Source: Cellvibrionaceae bacterium
Lineage (GTDB): Bacteria > Pseudomonadota > Gammaproteobacteria > Pseudomonadales > Cellvibrionaceae
Direction: 5' to 3'
NCBI GenBank assembly: GCA_021151525.1
Contig: JAGKXD010000064.1
Coordinates: forward strand, 1-23,702
Length of the DNA: 23,702 nt
The translations under genes were made by a program, and so were the position numbers. Numbering within the stretch: the first letter of the stretch is position 1; every line of letters starts with the position of its first letter. Below, one piece after another: positions 13,581-22,372 of the stretch. The notes under the pieces were generated by a model. The model was not told where the DNA came from, made no database searches, and saw nothing but the letters and a program-made list of their open reading frames with translations.

Positions 13581-14858
13581 TTAATCTCCATATATAGTGT
13601 TTTCTAGCGTTTTCCCTTTTAGTACAAGAACCAACTCAAATATGAAAAAGCTCAACGAGTATCTTAACCGGAACAACGGATTGGAAAGCTTATTAATTAA
13701 ATCTACTGCGATGATTTCAGCGTCAATTTTTGAAAAATTGACCTCACATTGAGCGATTGAGAACTGCGCTGCTTTTTCCTGATGCTTAACCCGCAGGAAA
13801 TGTACATCTTGCGCATTCAAATCAAGATAATCTTTAATACGCGCAACAACCGATACTTTTGGAAATAAATTATCTTCGTTATAGGTAAAACCAGAGATAT
13901 CAGAAAAAAAACCGTATGTCATCGGCTGAGGGAGAGACTCAATTCCAATAATTGAAGGGACCCCCAACCACGCAGCTTCCACAATAGCTGTTCCAGATCC
14001 GATGAAAAGATCAAATTGACGCACACAGGATGAAAAGTCTTTATATTCTATCTCTCCATCGAGCGAAATATATGCGTCCATTCCAAGCGATCTTATTTTC
14101 TGGAGCATCTCATCCCTTAGAGGTCCGTCCCCATAAATTTTGCAAGTCACGTCAATCCCGTTAAATCGTAATTCAGATACTACATCTATCAGCCACAAAT
14201 TATATGATTTAAAGTTAACTAACCGCCCTACGGAACCCAATATTAATTTTTTTGATTCTTCATTAGTCTCATGTATTTCTTGCTTATCATCTACAACTCC
14301 GATTGGAAAAACATGAACACCACTAAATTCCAGATTAGTTTCCGCCTCGTAGTAATCAACTAACTTTTCATTAAAAAAAACAATGTTTTTTCGCGGCAAC
14401 ACACTAAAAAACAAATTTCTATTCATTTTTTCGTAAAAGGGCATTTTTTTTATAGGCCAAACAAATTCCTTGGAGTGATATAAGCCAATACTTAAAGGAA
14501 TACTTTTTCCCAGCATTTTCATAAGCTTAATTGCAAAAAAGCCAAAATAACCACTTGATATATGAATCTCTTCAATATCATGCAAAAGAGCCCGTATTTT
14601 GCTCAGCTTTAAGGGCTGAATTAGAATGAAATGAATTGGAACGAGTCTATAAAGCCAAGATGGCATCAAGGACAGATCTTCCAAAAAAAAGACCTCTGCA
14701 TACAACCGCATCTCAGCAAGAAGCAATGGGTTTGATTGCGCCTTATTTTTTAACAATAGAATCCTTGTCTTTTTACCTAACTTTCTTCTTTGCTTCATCA
14801 ACCTCAAAAAAAATGTTTCAATCCCACCTAAAAGCAATGATGAATAGATAAAAAGCAT
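13581..14858 (-). CDS. GT4-type glycosyltransferase of the polysaccharide locus
   Basis: Predicted cytosolic GT-B retaining glycosyltransferase (425 aa) adding a sugar to a lipid-linked glycan. The N-terminus carries the usual GT4 loop (LLLGGIETFFLRLMKQ). The C-terminal nucleotide-sugar domain has LGSVGRLVNFKSYNLWLIDV, KIYGDGPLRDEMLQKIRSLG, DLFIGSGTAIVEAAWLGVPSIIG; the last contains the Glu of the E-x7-E-like motif region. Donor and acceptor cannot be predicted. It is last of the leftward arm, starting 11 nt after the flippase stop. An AGGT about 10 nt upstream of the ATG serves as ribosome binding site. The base composition is visibly richer in A and T than in the ampDE region. Confidence 0.85.
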   Translation of the reverse strand: MLFIYSSLLLGGIETFFLRLMKQRRKLGKKTRILLLKNKAQSNPLLLAEMRLYAEVFFLEDLSLMPSWLYRLVPIHFILIQPLKLSKIRALLHDIEEIHISSGYFGFFAIKLMKMLGKSIPLSIGLYHSKEFVWPIKKMPFYEKMNRNLFFSVLPRKNIVFFNEKLVDYYEAETNLEFSGVHVFPIGVVDDKQEIHETNEESKKLILGSVGRLVNFKSYNLWLIDVVSELRFNGIDVTCKIYGDGPLRDEMLQKIRSLGMDAYISLDGEIEYKDFSSCVRQFDLFIGSGTAIVEAAWLGVPSIIGIESLPQPMTYGFFSDISGFTYNEDNLFPKVSVVARIKDYLDLNAQDVHFLRVKHQEKAAQFSIAQCEVNFSKIDAEIIAVDLINKLSNPLFRLRYSLSFFIFELVLVLKGKTLENTIYGD

Positions 14859-14869
14859 AATTCACATAC

Positions 14870-16288
14870 CTAAAATAGCTTAAAGTGTACAGAGAAATAT
14901 TGATGTACCAATTTTCTAATTGTGCCCCTATACAAAAATATCAATAGAACAAAAAACAAAGTCCAACCTACATAAAAAAAACCACCAAAAAAATTCATAT
15001 AAACGGCCTGCAGACAAGAATAAATTGTACAAAATAGAGAAATAAAATACATTTTCCGCCTACGGAATGAGCGCCAGAACACAACAGAAAACTCAGTTCT
15101 AAGCAATAAAAAAATAAAAAATGAAGCAATAGTTGCAACTGCAGCTCCAGCTGCGCCGCAGACAGGAACTAGCAAAAAGTTGATGGCAACGTTGAGAAAA
15201 AAAGCTAGAACTGGCGCGATCATTGCAAATGAAGTCCGCTTAGAAAGATGCAACCCAACTACCGTTGTTTCAGATAATGTATACAAAAGAGCCCCCCCCA
15301 TACAGGCCGGGATAAGGGATGCAACAATTTCATATTTACTTGGTAAAATATATAAAACACACCAAGAAAACATGCCGACCAAAGCAAAAGTAGAAGCAAT
15401 AACAAACAAAACAAGGTCAACTATTTCGTCCAATCGATCATAATCAATTCCATCGGCATGCCATTTATATACAAACGGTGTCCACATGACAGAAAAAATA
15501 CTTTGTACTATATTTGCGACGGCTGCAACACTAGCGGCAACTGAAAAATACCCCAATTGAGTAAAATCGCCCCACAAACGAATTGAAATACGGTCTGTCG
15601 ACGTCAACCCCCAAAACGCAATGCCCCCCGCAATTAGAGGAAACGAGAAACGTAACAATGCCCCAAAATCCTCAGTTAAAAATGGGGCAAATATGGTAGC
15701 CCACCATTCTCGCCGAGAAAAATATAACGACACTAACAATGAAACTAAAACACTAATAATATTGACAAGCAATAACGTCGTAAAATCAGAATTCCTACCA
15801 CCGATAAACAAGGCCAGAATCAAGACCATAAATACTACCCTATTCGATAAGGTAGACAATGAGTACAAGAGTGCTTTTTCATGCATTCTTAACACTAGCT
15901 GAGAAAAAACCAATATAAAATTACAACACAAACAAATACAAATTATTATATTGAAGATTTTTGATTGTTCATCAAATAGATATTGACTCAAATTAACATT
16001 AGCCATCAATAAGGCTAGTATCAATATAGCTGTCAAGCTAAATCCAGGCAGGAAAGTCGTTTTTAAAAGACTTGCTTTATTTTTCCCATCAAAAAACTCA
16101 CGAACAAATGCCTGATCTAACCCCAAGCTTAAAATAGAAAACGAAAAGCCAACAGCAACCTGAAGAAGAGACAAGCGACCAATATCATCTGGAAGAAACG
16201 TCCACGCAAGAATTGGCAAACTCACAAATCCTAGAATTGCCCCCCCTACAGGACCAACCGCCAATGCTAGAAACTTCTTTAAATTCAA
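14870..16288 (-). CDS. Wzx-like oligosaccharide flippase (MATE/PST family)
   Basis: Polytopic inner-membrane protein (472 aa, about 12-14 hydrophobic segments) predicted to flip undecaprenyl-diphosphate-linked repeat units to the periplasm. The N-terminal sequence (VGPVGGAILGFVSLPILAWTFLPDDIGRLSLLQ) and GLDQAFVREFF are typical of the polysaccharide-export flippase family. FPLIAGGIAFWGLTSTDRISIRLW lies in the middle. The start is TTG at 16288 (no in-frame ATG for about 95 codons), supported by AAGG about 8 nt upstream. TTG and the preceding wecE stop overlap as TTGA, implying translational coupling. The flippase marks the locus as Wzx-dependent, though no Wzy polymerase is visible in the window. 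Confidence 0.88.
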   Translation of the reverse strand: MNLKKFLALAVGPVGGAILGFVSLPILAWTFLPDDIGRLSLLQVAVGFSFSILSLGLDQAFVREFFDGKNKASLLKTTFLPGFSLTAILILALLMANVNLSQYLFDEQSKIFNIIICICLCCNFILVFSQLVLRMHEKALLYSLSTLSNRVVFMVLILALFIGGRNSDFTTLLLVNIISVLVSLLVSLYFSRREWWATIFAPFLTEDFGALLRFSFPLIAGGIAFWGLTSTDRISIRLWGDFTQLGYFSVAASVAAVANIVQSIFSVMWTPFVYKWHADGIDYDRLDEIVDLVLFVIASTFALVGMFSWCVLYILPSKYEIVASLIPACMGGALLYTLSETTVVGLHLSKRTSFAMIAPVLAFFLNVAINFLLVPVCGAAGAAVATIASFFIFLLLRTEFSVVFWRSFRRRKMYFISLFCTIYSCLQAVYMNFFGGFFYVGWTLFFVLLIFLYRGTIRKLVHQYFSVHFKLF

Positions 16289-17415
16289 GAAAAAAACCTT
16301 AATATGGAGCCTGCTATCAATTTAACCTGCTGAGAGCCCAAGCCATACCATAACGGCAAACGAATCAGCCGCTCACTTTCACGGGTGGTAAAGGTATCCT
16401 CTCCATTAAAACGAGAAAAACACATGCCAGCTGGAGCTGAATGCAATGGAACATAATGAAATATACCCATAACACCATCAGCAGCAAGATGCTTTATCAG
16501 TTTTGTACGCACATCCAAATTAGGGACCTTGATATAAAACATATGCGCATTATGGATACACTCATTTGGAATGGTAGGAAGATCAATTTTTTTCTTCATT
16601 TTTAACTCAAGAAGCAGTTCATGATACAGCTCCCAAATATGCAATCTACTATTAATCAATTCGTCAATAGACTCTATCTGCCCCCATAAATATGCAGCCT
16701 GTAGCTCACTAGGCAAATAACTACTACCAATATCAACCCAACTATATTTATCCACCATACCTCTAAAAAATTGATTCCGATTGGTTCCTTTTTCTCTTAA
16801 AATTTCAGCACGAGCAACAAACTGCTCATCGTTAACAATCAATAGTCCGCCTTCGCCGCCGCTCGTAACATTTTTAGTTTCATGAAAACTGTATGCAGCT
16901 AGATGACCGATTGTACCCAGCGGGCGGGACTTATAAGTTGAGACTATGGCCTGTGCAGCATCCTCAATGACAAATAAGCTGTATTTTTTTGCAATATCCA
17001 TAATTGTATCCATTTCACATGCAACACCAGCATAATGAACCGGTACAATAGCTTTAGTTTTAGATGTTATTGCGGCTTCAATTAAACGCTCATCCATATT
17101 CATAGTTTCAGGGCGAATATCGATAAATACAATCTTAGCTCCACGCAAGGCAAATGCATTCGCGGTGCTAACAAATGTATAGCTGGGCATAATCACCTCA
17201 TCTCCCGGCTCTACATTTATTAAAATTGCAGCCATTTCGAGTGCATGAGTACAACTTGGAGTTAACAATGCCCTTTTGCAATCTAGCGTTTGCTCAAACC
17301 AAGCTTGACAGCGTAAACCAAAACCTCCATCTCCAGAGATTTTAGAGCTACGCATAGCTTCTATTACATACTTTTCCTCATTGCCAGTGTAAGGGGGCTT
17401 ATTAAACGGGATCAC
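16285..17415 (-). CDS. wecE: dTDP-4-amino-4,6-dideoxygalactose transaminase (WecE/RffA)
   Basis: PLP-dependent sugar aminotransferase (376 aa, the same length as E. coli WecE as I recall it). It converts dTDP-4-keto-6-deoxyglucose and glutamate to dTDP-4-amino-4,6-dideoxygalactose. The match is close throughout: IPFNKPPYTGNE, LTPSCTHALEMAAILI, GDEVIMPSYTFVSTANAFALRGAKIVF, VPVHYAGVACEMDTI, VIEDAAQA. The PLP lysine lies in SFHETKN, Lys181. The start is GTG at 17415: it begins with IPFN as in E. coli, has GAGAGG just upstream, and overlaps the acyltransferase stop as GTGA. A longer open frame to 17637 is only the out-of-frame shadow of the acyltransferase gene. The dTDP-sugar substrate must come from rmlA/rmlB-type genes elsewhere. 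Confidence 0.94.
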   Translation of the reverse strand: MIPFNKPPYTGNEEKYVIEAMRSSKISGDGGFGLRCQAWFEQTLDCKRALLTPSCTHALEMAAILINVEPGDEVIMPSYTFVSTANAFALRGAKIVFIDIRPETMNMDERLIEAAITSKTKAIVPVHYAGVACEMDTIMDIAKKYSLFVIEDAAQAIVSTYKSRPLGTIGHLAAYSFHETKNVTSGGEGGLLIVNDEQFVARAEILREKGTNRNQFFRGMVDKYSWVDIGSSYLPSELQAAYLWGQIESIDELINSRLHIWELYHELLLELKMKKKIDLPTIPNECIHNAHMFYIKVPNLDVRTKLIKHLAADGVMGIFHYVPLHSAPAGMCFSRFNGEDTFTTRESERLIRLPLWYGLGSQQVKLIAGSILRFFS

Positions 17416-17975
17416 AATCCTCTCTCCAGCAAAAATTTTTTCTCCAAAAGCAAAAGGTCTCTTTTTCTGGCCTTCACCCTTTTGGCGGGTATGCCATGGT
17501 ATATCCCCCAAGGCTCTGTAGAATGATTTATTAAAGACATTGCTCCAATTGAGCATCCTTCCGCAACAATGACACCAGGAAAAATTATAGAACCAGCCCC
17601 AACAATGACATGGCGAGATAAATGAACCGGTAGGCATTTTTCCTTTTTATACTGCTTAGGAACAAGTGAATTCACCAAGGTTTCCCCAGAATAATCGTCA
17701 GACTGAGCAAAAATTTTTACACCGTAAGCAAGGGTACAAAAATCATCGAGAACAATACCGGGCAGCCCCCCAGCAATTAAGCACATGGGGGTAATATGGT
17801 TAAAAGAACCGATTTTTACACTTCCAGATATAATACAAAAATCATCTATTCGTGAATTATCATGAATTTCAATGGCTTCAGGGTTATAAATACTACACCT
17901 ATCACTTATTAAGACGTTTTCGCCAAGATGTTTTAACCCGAGAGAGTTAAGCGCATCCCTATTTAAATACCCCAT
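17412..17975 (-). CDS. Left-handed beta-helix acyltransferase, probably amino-sugar N-acyltransferase
   Basis: Hexapeptide-repeat acyltransferase of 187 aa. Repeats with Ile/Val/Leu every sixth residue are clear at 20-85 (ISDRCSIYNPEAIEIHDNSR) and 120-148 (HVIVGAGSIIFPGVIVAEGCSIGAM), followed by the usual YHGIPAKRVKAR tail. Between them is an extended loop, AYGVKIFAQSDDYSGETL. A His in that region (His118 or His122) could be catalytic. Its gene overlaps wecE by four bases (GTGA). I infer it acylates the 4-amino group of the WecE product, in place of the GNAT-type WecD of the enterobacterial common antigen pathway. O-acetylation of a finished glycan remains possible. The ATG has AGG about 8 nt upstream. 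It is the first gene of the leftward arm. Confidence 0.82.
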   Translation of the reverse strand: MGYLNRDALNSLGLKHLGENVLISDRCSIYNPEAIEIHDNSRIDDFCIISGSVKIGSFNHITPMCLIAGGLPGIVLDDFCTLAYGVKIFAQSDDYSGETLVNSLVPKQYKKEKCLPVHLSRHVIVGAGSIIFPGVIVAEGCSIGAMSLINHSTEPWGIYHGIPAKRVKARKRDLLLLEKKFLLERGL

Positions 17976-18318
17976 GTCTTTACCTACTAAACCTATAAAT
18001 TACTGCTTAATGAAAGCCTGAACACCTAGTATTTCTAAATGGTCAACGGCGCGATTATCAACGCCTGCGCACTTATAACAAAGAACATTTTTGCTTAAGA
18101 GTATAGCCTACTTTAATTTTATACATGGTCGGAAGAAGCAATTTAACAGTGATTGTTAATAGACGGGCAGACCTATTTCAAATATGGAACCTAAAAATGG
18201 ACGCTATCTAAACCTGAAAAAAATTGACCCGATAATTGTTCCAGTACGACAAGCCAATTGCCTAAAAAAACGACCAAAGTTACACTGCCTTTCCTAAGAA
18301 CCATCTCACAGTGAATAT
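17976..18318. promoter_or_regulatory. Divergent promoter region of the polysaccharide locus
   Basis: These 343 nt separate the two outward-facing arms and contain no credible gene. A perfect dyad TTAACA-GTGAT-TGTTAA lies at 18143-18159. On the minus strand TTGATA and TTGACC hexamers occur around 18037-18061, without a convincing -10 partner. I did not find an RfaH ops/JUMPstart-like sequence. The region probably holds both arm promoters. Confidence 0.45.
18143..18159. promoter_or_regulatory. 17-bp dyad, candidate operator
   Basis: TTAACA-GTGAT-TGTTAA is a perfect 6+6 inverted repeat located centrally in the divergent region. Its spacing fits a dimeric helix-turn-helix repressor. No regulator gene is next to it, so this is a structural observation only. 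Confidence 0.3.
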
Positions 18319-19056
18319 ATGATCCAGCGACTCAAAAAAATATTGCATAGAGAAGCATTTCTCACAACATATCTTTCAATACTAATAAATCCATTTTTTA
18401 TTATAAGGCATGGATTGCACAAAAATATTGCAAAGATAGCCCCCCAAATTATTGGTAATGTTTTAGACTTCGGGTGTGGTTCCAAACCTTATGAATCTTT
18501 ATTTGTGTCTGCAACAAGCTATACCGGGCTCGACATCAAAAATGCTGGGAATGATCACAAAGGAAGCAAAGTAGATGTTTTTTACGATGGAACAAAAATT
18601 CCTTTTCCCGATGCCCATTTCGATGCAGTGGTTTCTTTCGAAGTGTTTGAGCATGTATTCAATATAGATGACGTTCTATGCGAGATAAGAAGGGTTCTAA
18701 AACCCAACGGCCAAATTTTGTTCACAGTGCCATTTGCATGGGACGAACACATGGCACCACACGACTATGCACGCTACACAAGTTATGGTGTAGCTCATCT
18801 ATTCAAAAAACATGGTTTCGAAATCGAAAGACTCGACAAGACAACGACATATATTTTAGCTATTAGCCAACTATTCATTGCGTATCTGGCACAGCACGTA
18901 TTACCTAGAAAAAAATTTTTAAAGCAACTTTCACAACTAATTATCATATTTCCCCTAACAACATTTTCTCTTATATTGAACCTATTGTTGCCCAAGAGGT
19001 ATGAATTTTTCTGTAACACCATAACTCTTGCAAAAAAAGGGAGGCCTACAAGTTAA
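18319..19056 (+). CDS. Class I SAM-dependent methyltransferase
   Basis: A 245-aa protein with a Methyltransf_11-type Rossmann fold. Motif I is VLDFGCGSKPYESLF (about 49-63), followed by YTGLDIKNAG and the post-motif FPDAHFDAVVSFEVFEHVFN, then RRVLKPNGQILFTVPFAWDEH. The His/Tyr-rich stretch APHDYARYTSYGVAHLFKKHGF is common in methyltransferases of polysaccharide loci. The C-terminal 60 residues contain two hydrophobic segments (ILAISQLFIAYLAQHVL and LIIIFPLTTFSLILNLLLP), suggesting membrane association. It probably methylates a sugar or a lipid-linked intermediate; the target is not predictable. It is first of the rightward arm, 89 nt before the next gene. No strong ribosome binding site is evident. 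Confidence 0.85.
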   Translation: MIQRLKKILHREAFLTTYLSILINPFFIIRHGLHKNIAKIAPQIIGNVLDFGCGSKPYESLFVSATSYTGLDIKNAGNDHKGSKVDVFYDGTKIPFPDAHFDAVVSFEVFEHVFNIDDVLCEIRRVLKPNGQILFTVPFAWDEHMAPHDYARYTSYGVAHLFKKHGFEIERLDKTTTYILAISQLFIAYLAQHVLPRKKFLKQLSQLIIIFPLTTFSLILNLLLPKRYEFFCNTITLAKKGRPTS

Positions 19057-19145
19057 AACCACAGCCATTCAAATATAGCTATAATTAAAAATTCGCCATT
19101 AGCAAATCTAACTTAATAATGAGCAATTAAAGAGCGATCAATAAA

Positions 19146-20351
19146 ATGAAAATATCAATGCTCAGCAAATCTGATGAGTCTGGTGGAGGAGCAAGTAGGG
19201 TAGCGGAAAATCTTTCTCAACTTTTAGTTAAAAACAACGATTTTATCGTAACGAAATTTGCGAAGACAGCAAACAAAAATTATATTGACATACGAGGGTC
19301 GGGGCTTAACAAGCTGCTATATAAAGCATCCAGATTCATATCAAGAACAATAGGTTTGCCAGATATACTCACCACTGAATACTTAAATTTAAAAAAAACA
19401 GAGCTGGTAAGCTCGAACATTTTCCACATACACGATATTAGCAGTGCAATATCCCCAATCACTATAAAAAAGCTTGCAAGCATAGCACCAGTTGTGTGGA
19501 CAATACATGACTGTTCGCCATTTACAGGGGGCTGTATTTATCCTCTATCTTGTACGAAATATATTAACAATAACTGTTCGAATTGCCCACAACTTAAAGA
19601 CTGGCCGCTATCTACAAGATTTGACCATACAGGGTACATGCAATCACTTAAAATTGATTTAATTAATAATCACATCAGCAAAATTATATGCCCATCACAA
19701 TGGATTGCCCAGTTAGCAATTTCAGCAGGTGTATCCAAACATCTAATTACTATCATTTATAATTCGGTTGATACTGATCTATTTTATCCTGAGAAAATAC
19801 AAGAGAAGGAGCGGCTCTGCATACTAATTTCATCGGTGGATTTAGAAAATAAATTTAAGGGGTGTGGATACTCAATAGATATAATTAATAATTTGAAGCT
19901 TAGTGCAGACCTACTAGTCGTAGGAAAAAATGGGGAGGACTTTAAAAGAAAAATCGATGCACGCCACAACGTCACAATAATGAACCAAACATTTGATAGC
20001 GAATTACTAGCCTCATATTATAGACGAGCTGATATATTATTACATACGTCAATTGCGGATAATTGCCCCCTCACAATTTTAGAATCCTTAGCCTCTGGCG
20101 TACCAGTGATTACATTTAGAACAGGTGGAATACCAGAATTAATTCAGCACAACGTCAATGGGTGGATTACCGAACCAGGCAATACAAAAGATGCAGTTAC
20201 AATTATTGAACAGTTAGCAGAAAATAGGGAGTTATTGAACTCTTGGAAAAAAAACTCAACTAACACAGCAGCTGAAAAATTCAATACACATCATTTTTTA
20301 AAAGAACACGTGAAATTATATCGAGAAATCGTGAATGCAAAAAGAATTTAG
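19146..20351 (+). CDS. GT4-family glycosyltransferase with Cys-rich acceptor-domain motif
   Basis: Predicted cytosolic retaining glycosyltransferase (401 aa). The N-terminal domain begins MKISMLSKSDESGGGASRVAENL. It contains WTIHDCSPFTGGCIYPLSC, followed by NNCSNCPQL, a cysteine cluster found in WcaC-like GT4 enzymes that may bind a metal or be structural. The donor domain shows IIYNSVDTDLFYP, MNQTFDSELLASYYRRADILLHTS and NCPLTILESLASGVPVITFRTGGIPELI, the GT4 E-x7-E type motif region. Its 3-prime end overlaps the next gene by 17 nt, so the two are translationally linked. Sugar specificity is unknown. Confidence 0.88.
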   Translation: MKISMLSKSDESGGGASRVAENLSQLLVKNNDFIVTKFAKTANKNYIDIRGSGLNKLLYKASRFISRTIGLPDILTTEYLNLKKTELVSSNIFHIHDISSAISPITIKKLASIAPVVWTIHDCSPFTGGCIYPLSCTKYINNNCSNCPQLKDWPLSTRFDHTGYMQSLKIDLINNHISKIICPSQWIAQLAISAGVSKHLITIIYNSVDTDLFYPEKIQEKERLCILISSVDLENKFKGCGYSIDIINNLKLSADLLVVGKNGEDFKRKIDARHNVTIMNQTFDSELLASYYRRADILLHTSIADNCPLTILESLASGVPVITFRTGGIPELIQHNVNGWITEPGNTKDAVTIIEQLAENRELLNSWKKNSTNTAAEKFNTHHFLKEHVKLYREIVNAKRI

Positions 20352-22338
20352 CGCCGTACGTGTATTTTCTTTCGATGTTTTTGATACTTGTATATCGAGA
20401 ACTTATGAGAAGCCATCAGATCTTTTTTATCATATCGGGCTAACTATTTCACCAGAATCGCAAACCTTAGAGAAAAGGAAAGTTGCTGCAAATAACTTTC
20501 TAATATCCAGAATTGATGCCGAAAAAAGAGCAAATAGAATGCACGGCAGAAAACGAAGCTGCAATATCCATGAAATTTATTCTATTTTAACCTTGCCGCC
20601 ACAGTGTGTCCGATCAAAATTTGACATCATGAAACTAGAGCTGCAACTAGAGGAACAATGTATTTATGCCATCCAATCAACTAAAAAATTAATCAATGAG
20701 CTAAGAATAAAAAATGCGAGAATTATTTTTATTTCAGACATGTATCTCGACAAATCATTTATTAAGAAGCTGCTTGTGAAGCATGGCCTTTTTGAAGAGG
20801 GTGACGGCCTGTATGTTTCCAGCGAAAACACCTTGACAAAACGCTCTGGAAAATTATTTCAACACGTATTATCCGAAGAAAAAATACAACCAGAAGAAAT
20901 GCTTCATCATGGCGACGATTTTATTGCAGATGTTCAAAATCCGAAACGCATGGGAATAAAAACAAAACACATATCAGAATCTCATTTTTACTCCTCTAAA
21001 CATCCCGTCCCACGTGAGAGTGACACTTTAAATGCATCTCGCATTAATGCAACTTTAAAATATTTACGATTGACGCGCTTTTACAATCTACCCAAAGATA
21101 ACTTTACAACATTAAACACTATCACACTACTGCTGACCGAATTTGTACTCTGGACATTTTTACAAGCTCAAAAAAAAGAGGTCCGCACTCTATATTTTTT
21201 AGCCAAGGACAATGACATCACTTATAAAATGGCCAAGCAGTTAAACATTTATTTCCCATCAATTGCTGTAAAATATCTATACGGCTCTCGTCGCGCATGG
21301 CTGGCCGCCTCCATTCACTTAGAAGATCAAGCATGGAAAAGACTGGCAATCCCAAATGGAAAACAAAGCTCCGTAAGGGATGCCTTAGAACGAATCAATC
21401 TTCCGCATGAAACGATTAAAGAAATATCACAAAATTCAGGTATCTCTTACGATAAACTAAATAGCACAACAACCAAGTTAAAATGCTCAGAACTACTCGA
21501 CAAAATATTTTCGAACGGCTACTGCATTACACTATTAAACCAACATATTGCCGCGGAAAGGGACATTTGCCTCAGGTATTTCAAACAAGAAGGCTTATTG
21601 GATAATAGCAACTGGGCAATTGTAGACACGGGATGGGAGCTAAATTGCCAAGCAGCGCTAAAGCGTATTATTGGTATCGGAAATATACAAACAAATATAG
21701 TTGGTTTTTATTTTGGGCTTTCGAATGATCATCTATCAACTGACTTAGCCGGTAACGCTTACGCATTCACTCAAATAGGATCCATTTTCGCTAAAAGACC
21801 CGTCGCGGTTGAGCATTGCTTTTTTGCATCAACCCATTCATCAACAATCGGCTATATGGATACGCAAAATGGAATAACCCCAATTTTTGCCAAGGATTAT
21901 AGAACAGAGCACGAAGTAACTTACAGCAATAATTTACATGCTTTTGCACTAGCGTTTATAGATCAATTGTGCAAACTTAACATATCAATCGGATACCTAA
22001 CCAGTTTAAGAAAAATCTTCACTCAAAGAGCATCACTACTGCTTGAATCACCCAAAATCAACGAATTGAACTCTTTTAGAGGAATAAAAGCATCAGGTGA
22101 TGCAAGACACACCAAAGAAAGTCTTATTTCTATTTTTAGCCCATTGAGCCTTAACGATCTTCTCAAAATTTTATTTCTTTACCTAAAAAAGCGACAACAT
22201 GAAATTAGTTTTGTTTGGCTAGAAGCATCGGTAGCAGACTCGAATACAATTATTCGCCTGATGTTCAAAATATTATTCTTGGCAAAGAAAAAACATGTTA
22301 TAGACTCAATTACAGATTACACAAATAAGGCCAAATAA
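20335..22338 (+). CDS. HAD-superfamily domain protein (COG5610-like) with uncharacterised C-terminal half
   Basis: A 667-aa cytosolic protein. The N-terminal third is a HAD-type fold: motif I is SFDVFDTCISR (Asp14, Asp17), motif II is IIFISDMYLD, a Lys lies in RSGKLF, and motif IV is HHGDDFIADVQNPKRMG. Motif I reads D-x-F-D-T, so the residue two after the nucleophile is Phe rather than the phosphatase Asp. This resembles haloacid-dehalogenase-type motifs and makes phosphatase activity uncertain. The C-terminal part (about 230-667) has TLYFLAKDNDITYKMAKQL, YLYGSRRAWLAAS and AIVDTGWELNCQAALKRIIG, blocks I recognise from large HAD proteins of capsule and O-antigen loci; its fold and function are unknown. 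The overlap with the upstream GT4 gene suggests a shared pathway step, possibly glycan modification. Confidence 0.78.
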   Translation: MQKEFSAVRVFSFDVFDTCISRTYEKPSDLFYHIGLTISPESQTLEKRKVAANNFLISRIDAEKRANRMHGRKRSCNIHEIYSILTLPPQCVRSKFDIMKLELQLEEQCIYAIQSTKKLINELRIKNARIIFISDMYLDKSFIKKLLVKHGLFEEGDGLYVSSENTLTKRSGKLFQHVLSEEKIQPEEMLHHGDDFIADVQNPKRMGIKTKHISESHFYSSKHPVPRESDTLNASRINATLKYLRLTRFYNLPKDNFTTLNTITLLLTEFVLWTFLQAQKKEVRTLYFLAKDNDITYKMAKQLNIYFPSIAVKYLYGSRRAWLAASIHLEDQAWKRLAIPNGKQSSVRDALERINLPHETIKEISQNSGISYDKLNSTTTKLKCSELLDKIFSNGYCITLLNQHIAAERDICLRYFKQEGLLDNSNWAIVDTGWELNCQAALKRIIGIGNIQTNIVGFYFGLSNDHLSTDLAGNAYAFTQIGSIFAKRPVAVEHCFFASTHSSTIGYMDTQNGITPIFAKDYRTEHEVTYSNNLHAFALAFIDQLCKLNISIGYLTSLRKIFTQRASLLLESPKINELNSFRGIKASGDARHTKESLISIFSPLSLNDLLKILFLYLKKRQHEISFVWLEASVADSNTIIRLMFKILFLAKKKHVIDSITDYTNKAK

Positions 22339-22372
22339 TCATGTACATCTCAACAGAAAAAAAGGCTTCATC

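Noticed and set aside
17416..17637. 74-codon upstream extension of the wecE open frame
   Set aside because: It lies in the coding region of the acyltransferase in another frame, its sequence is Trp/Cys-rich and unlike any WecE, and GTG 17415 matches the known N-terminus of the family with a ribosome binding site.
17976..18318. JUMPstart/ops (RfaH) element expected before a polysaccharide operon
   Set aside because: I looked on both strands and found no convincing ops-like sequence.
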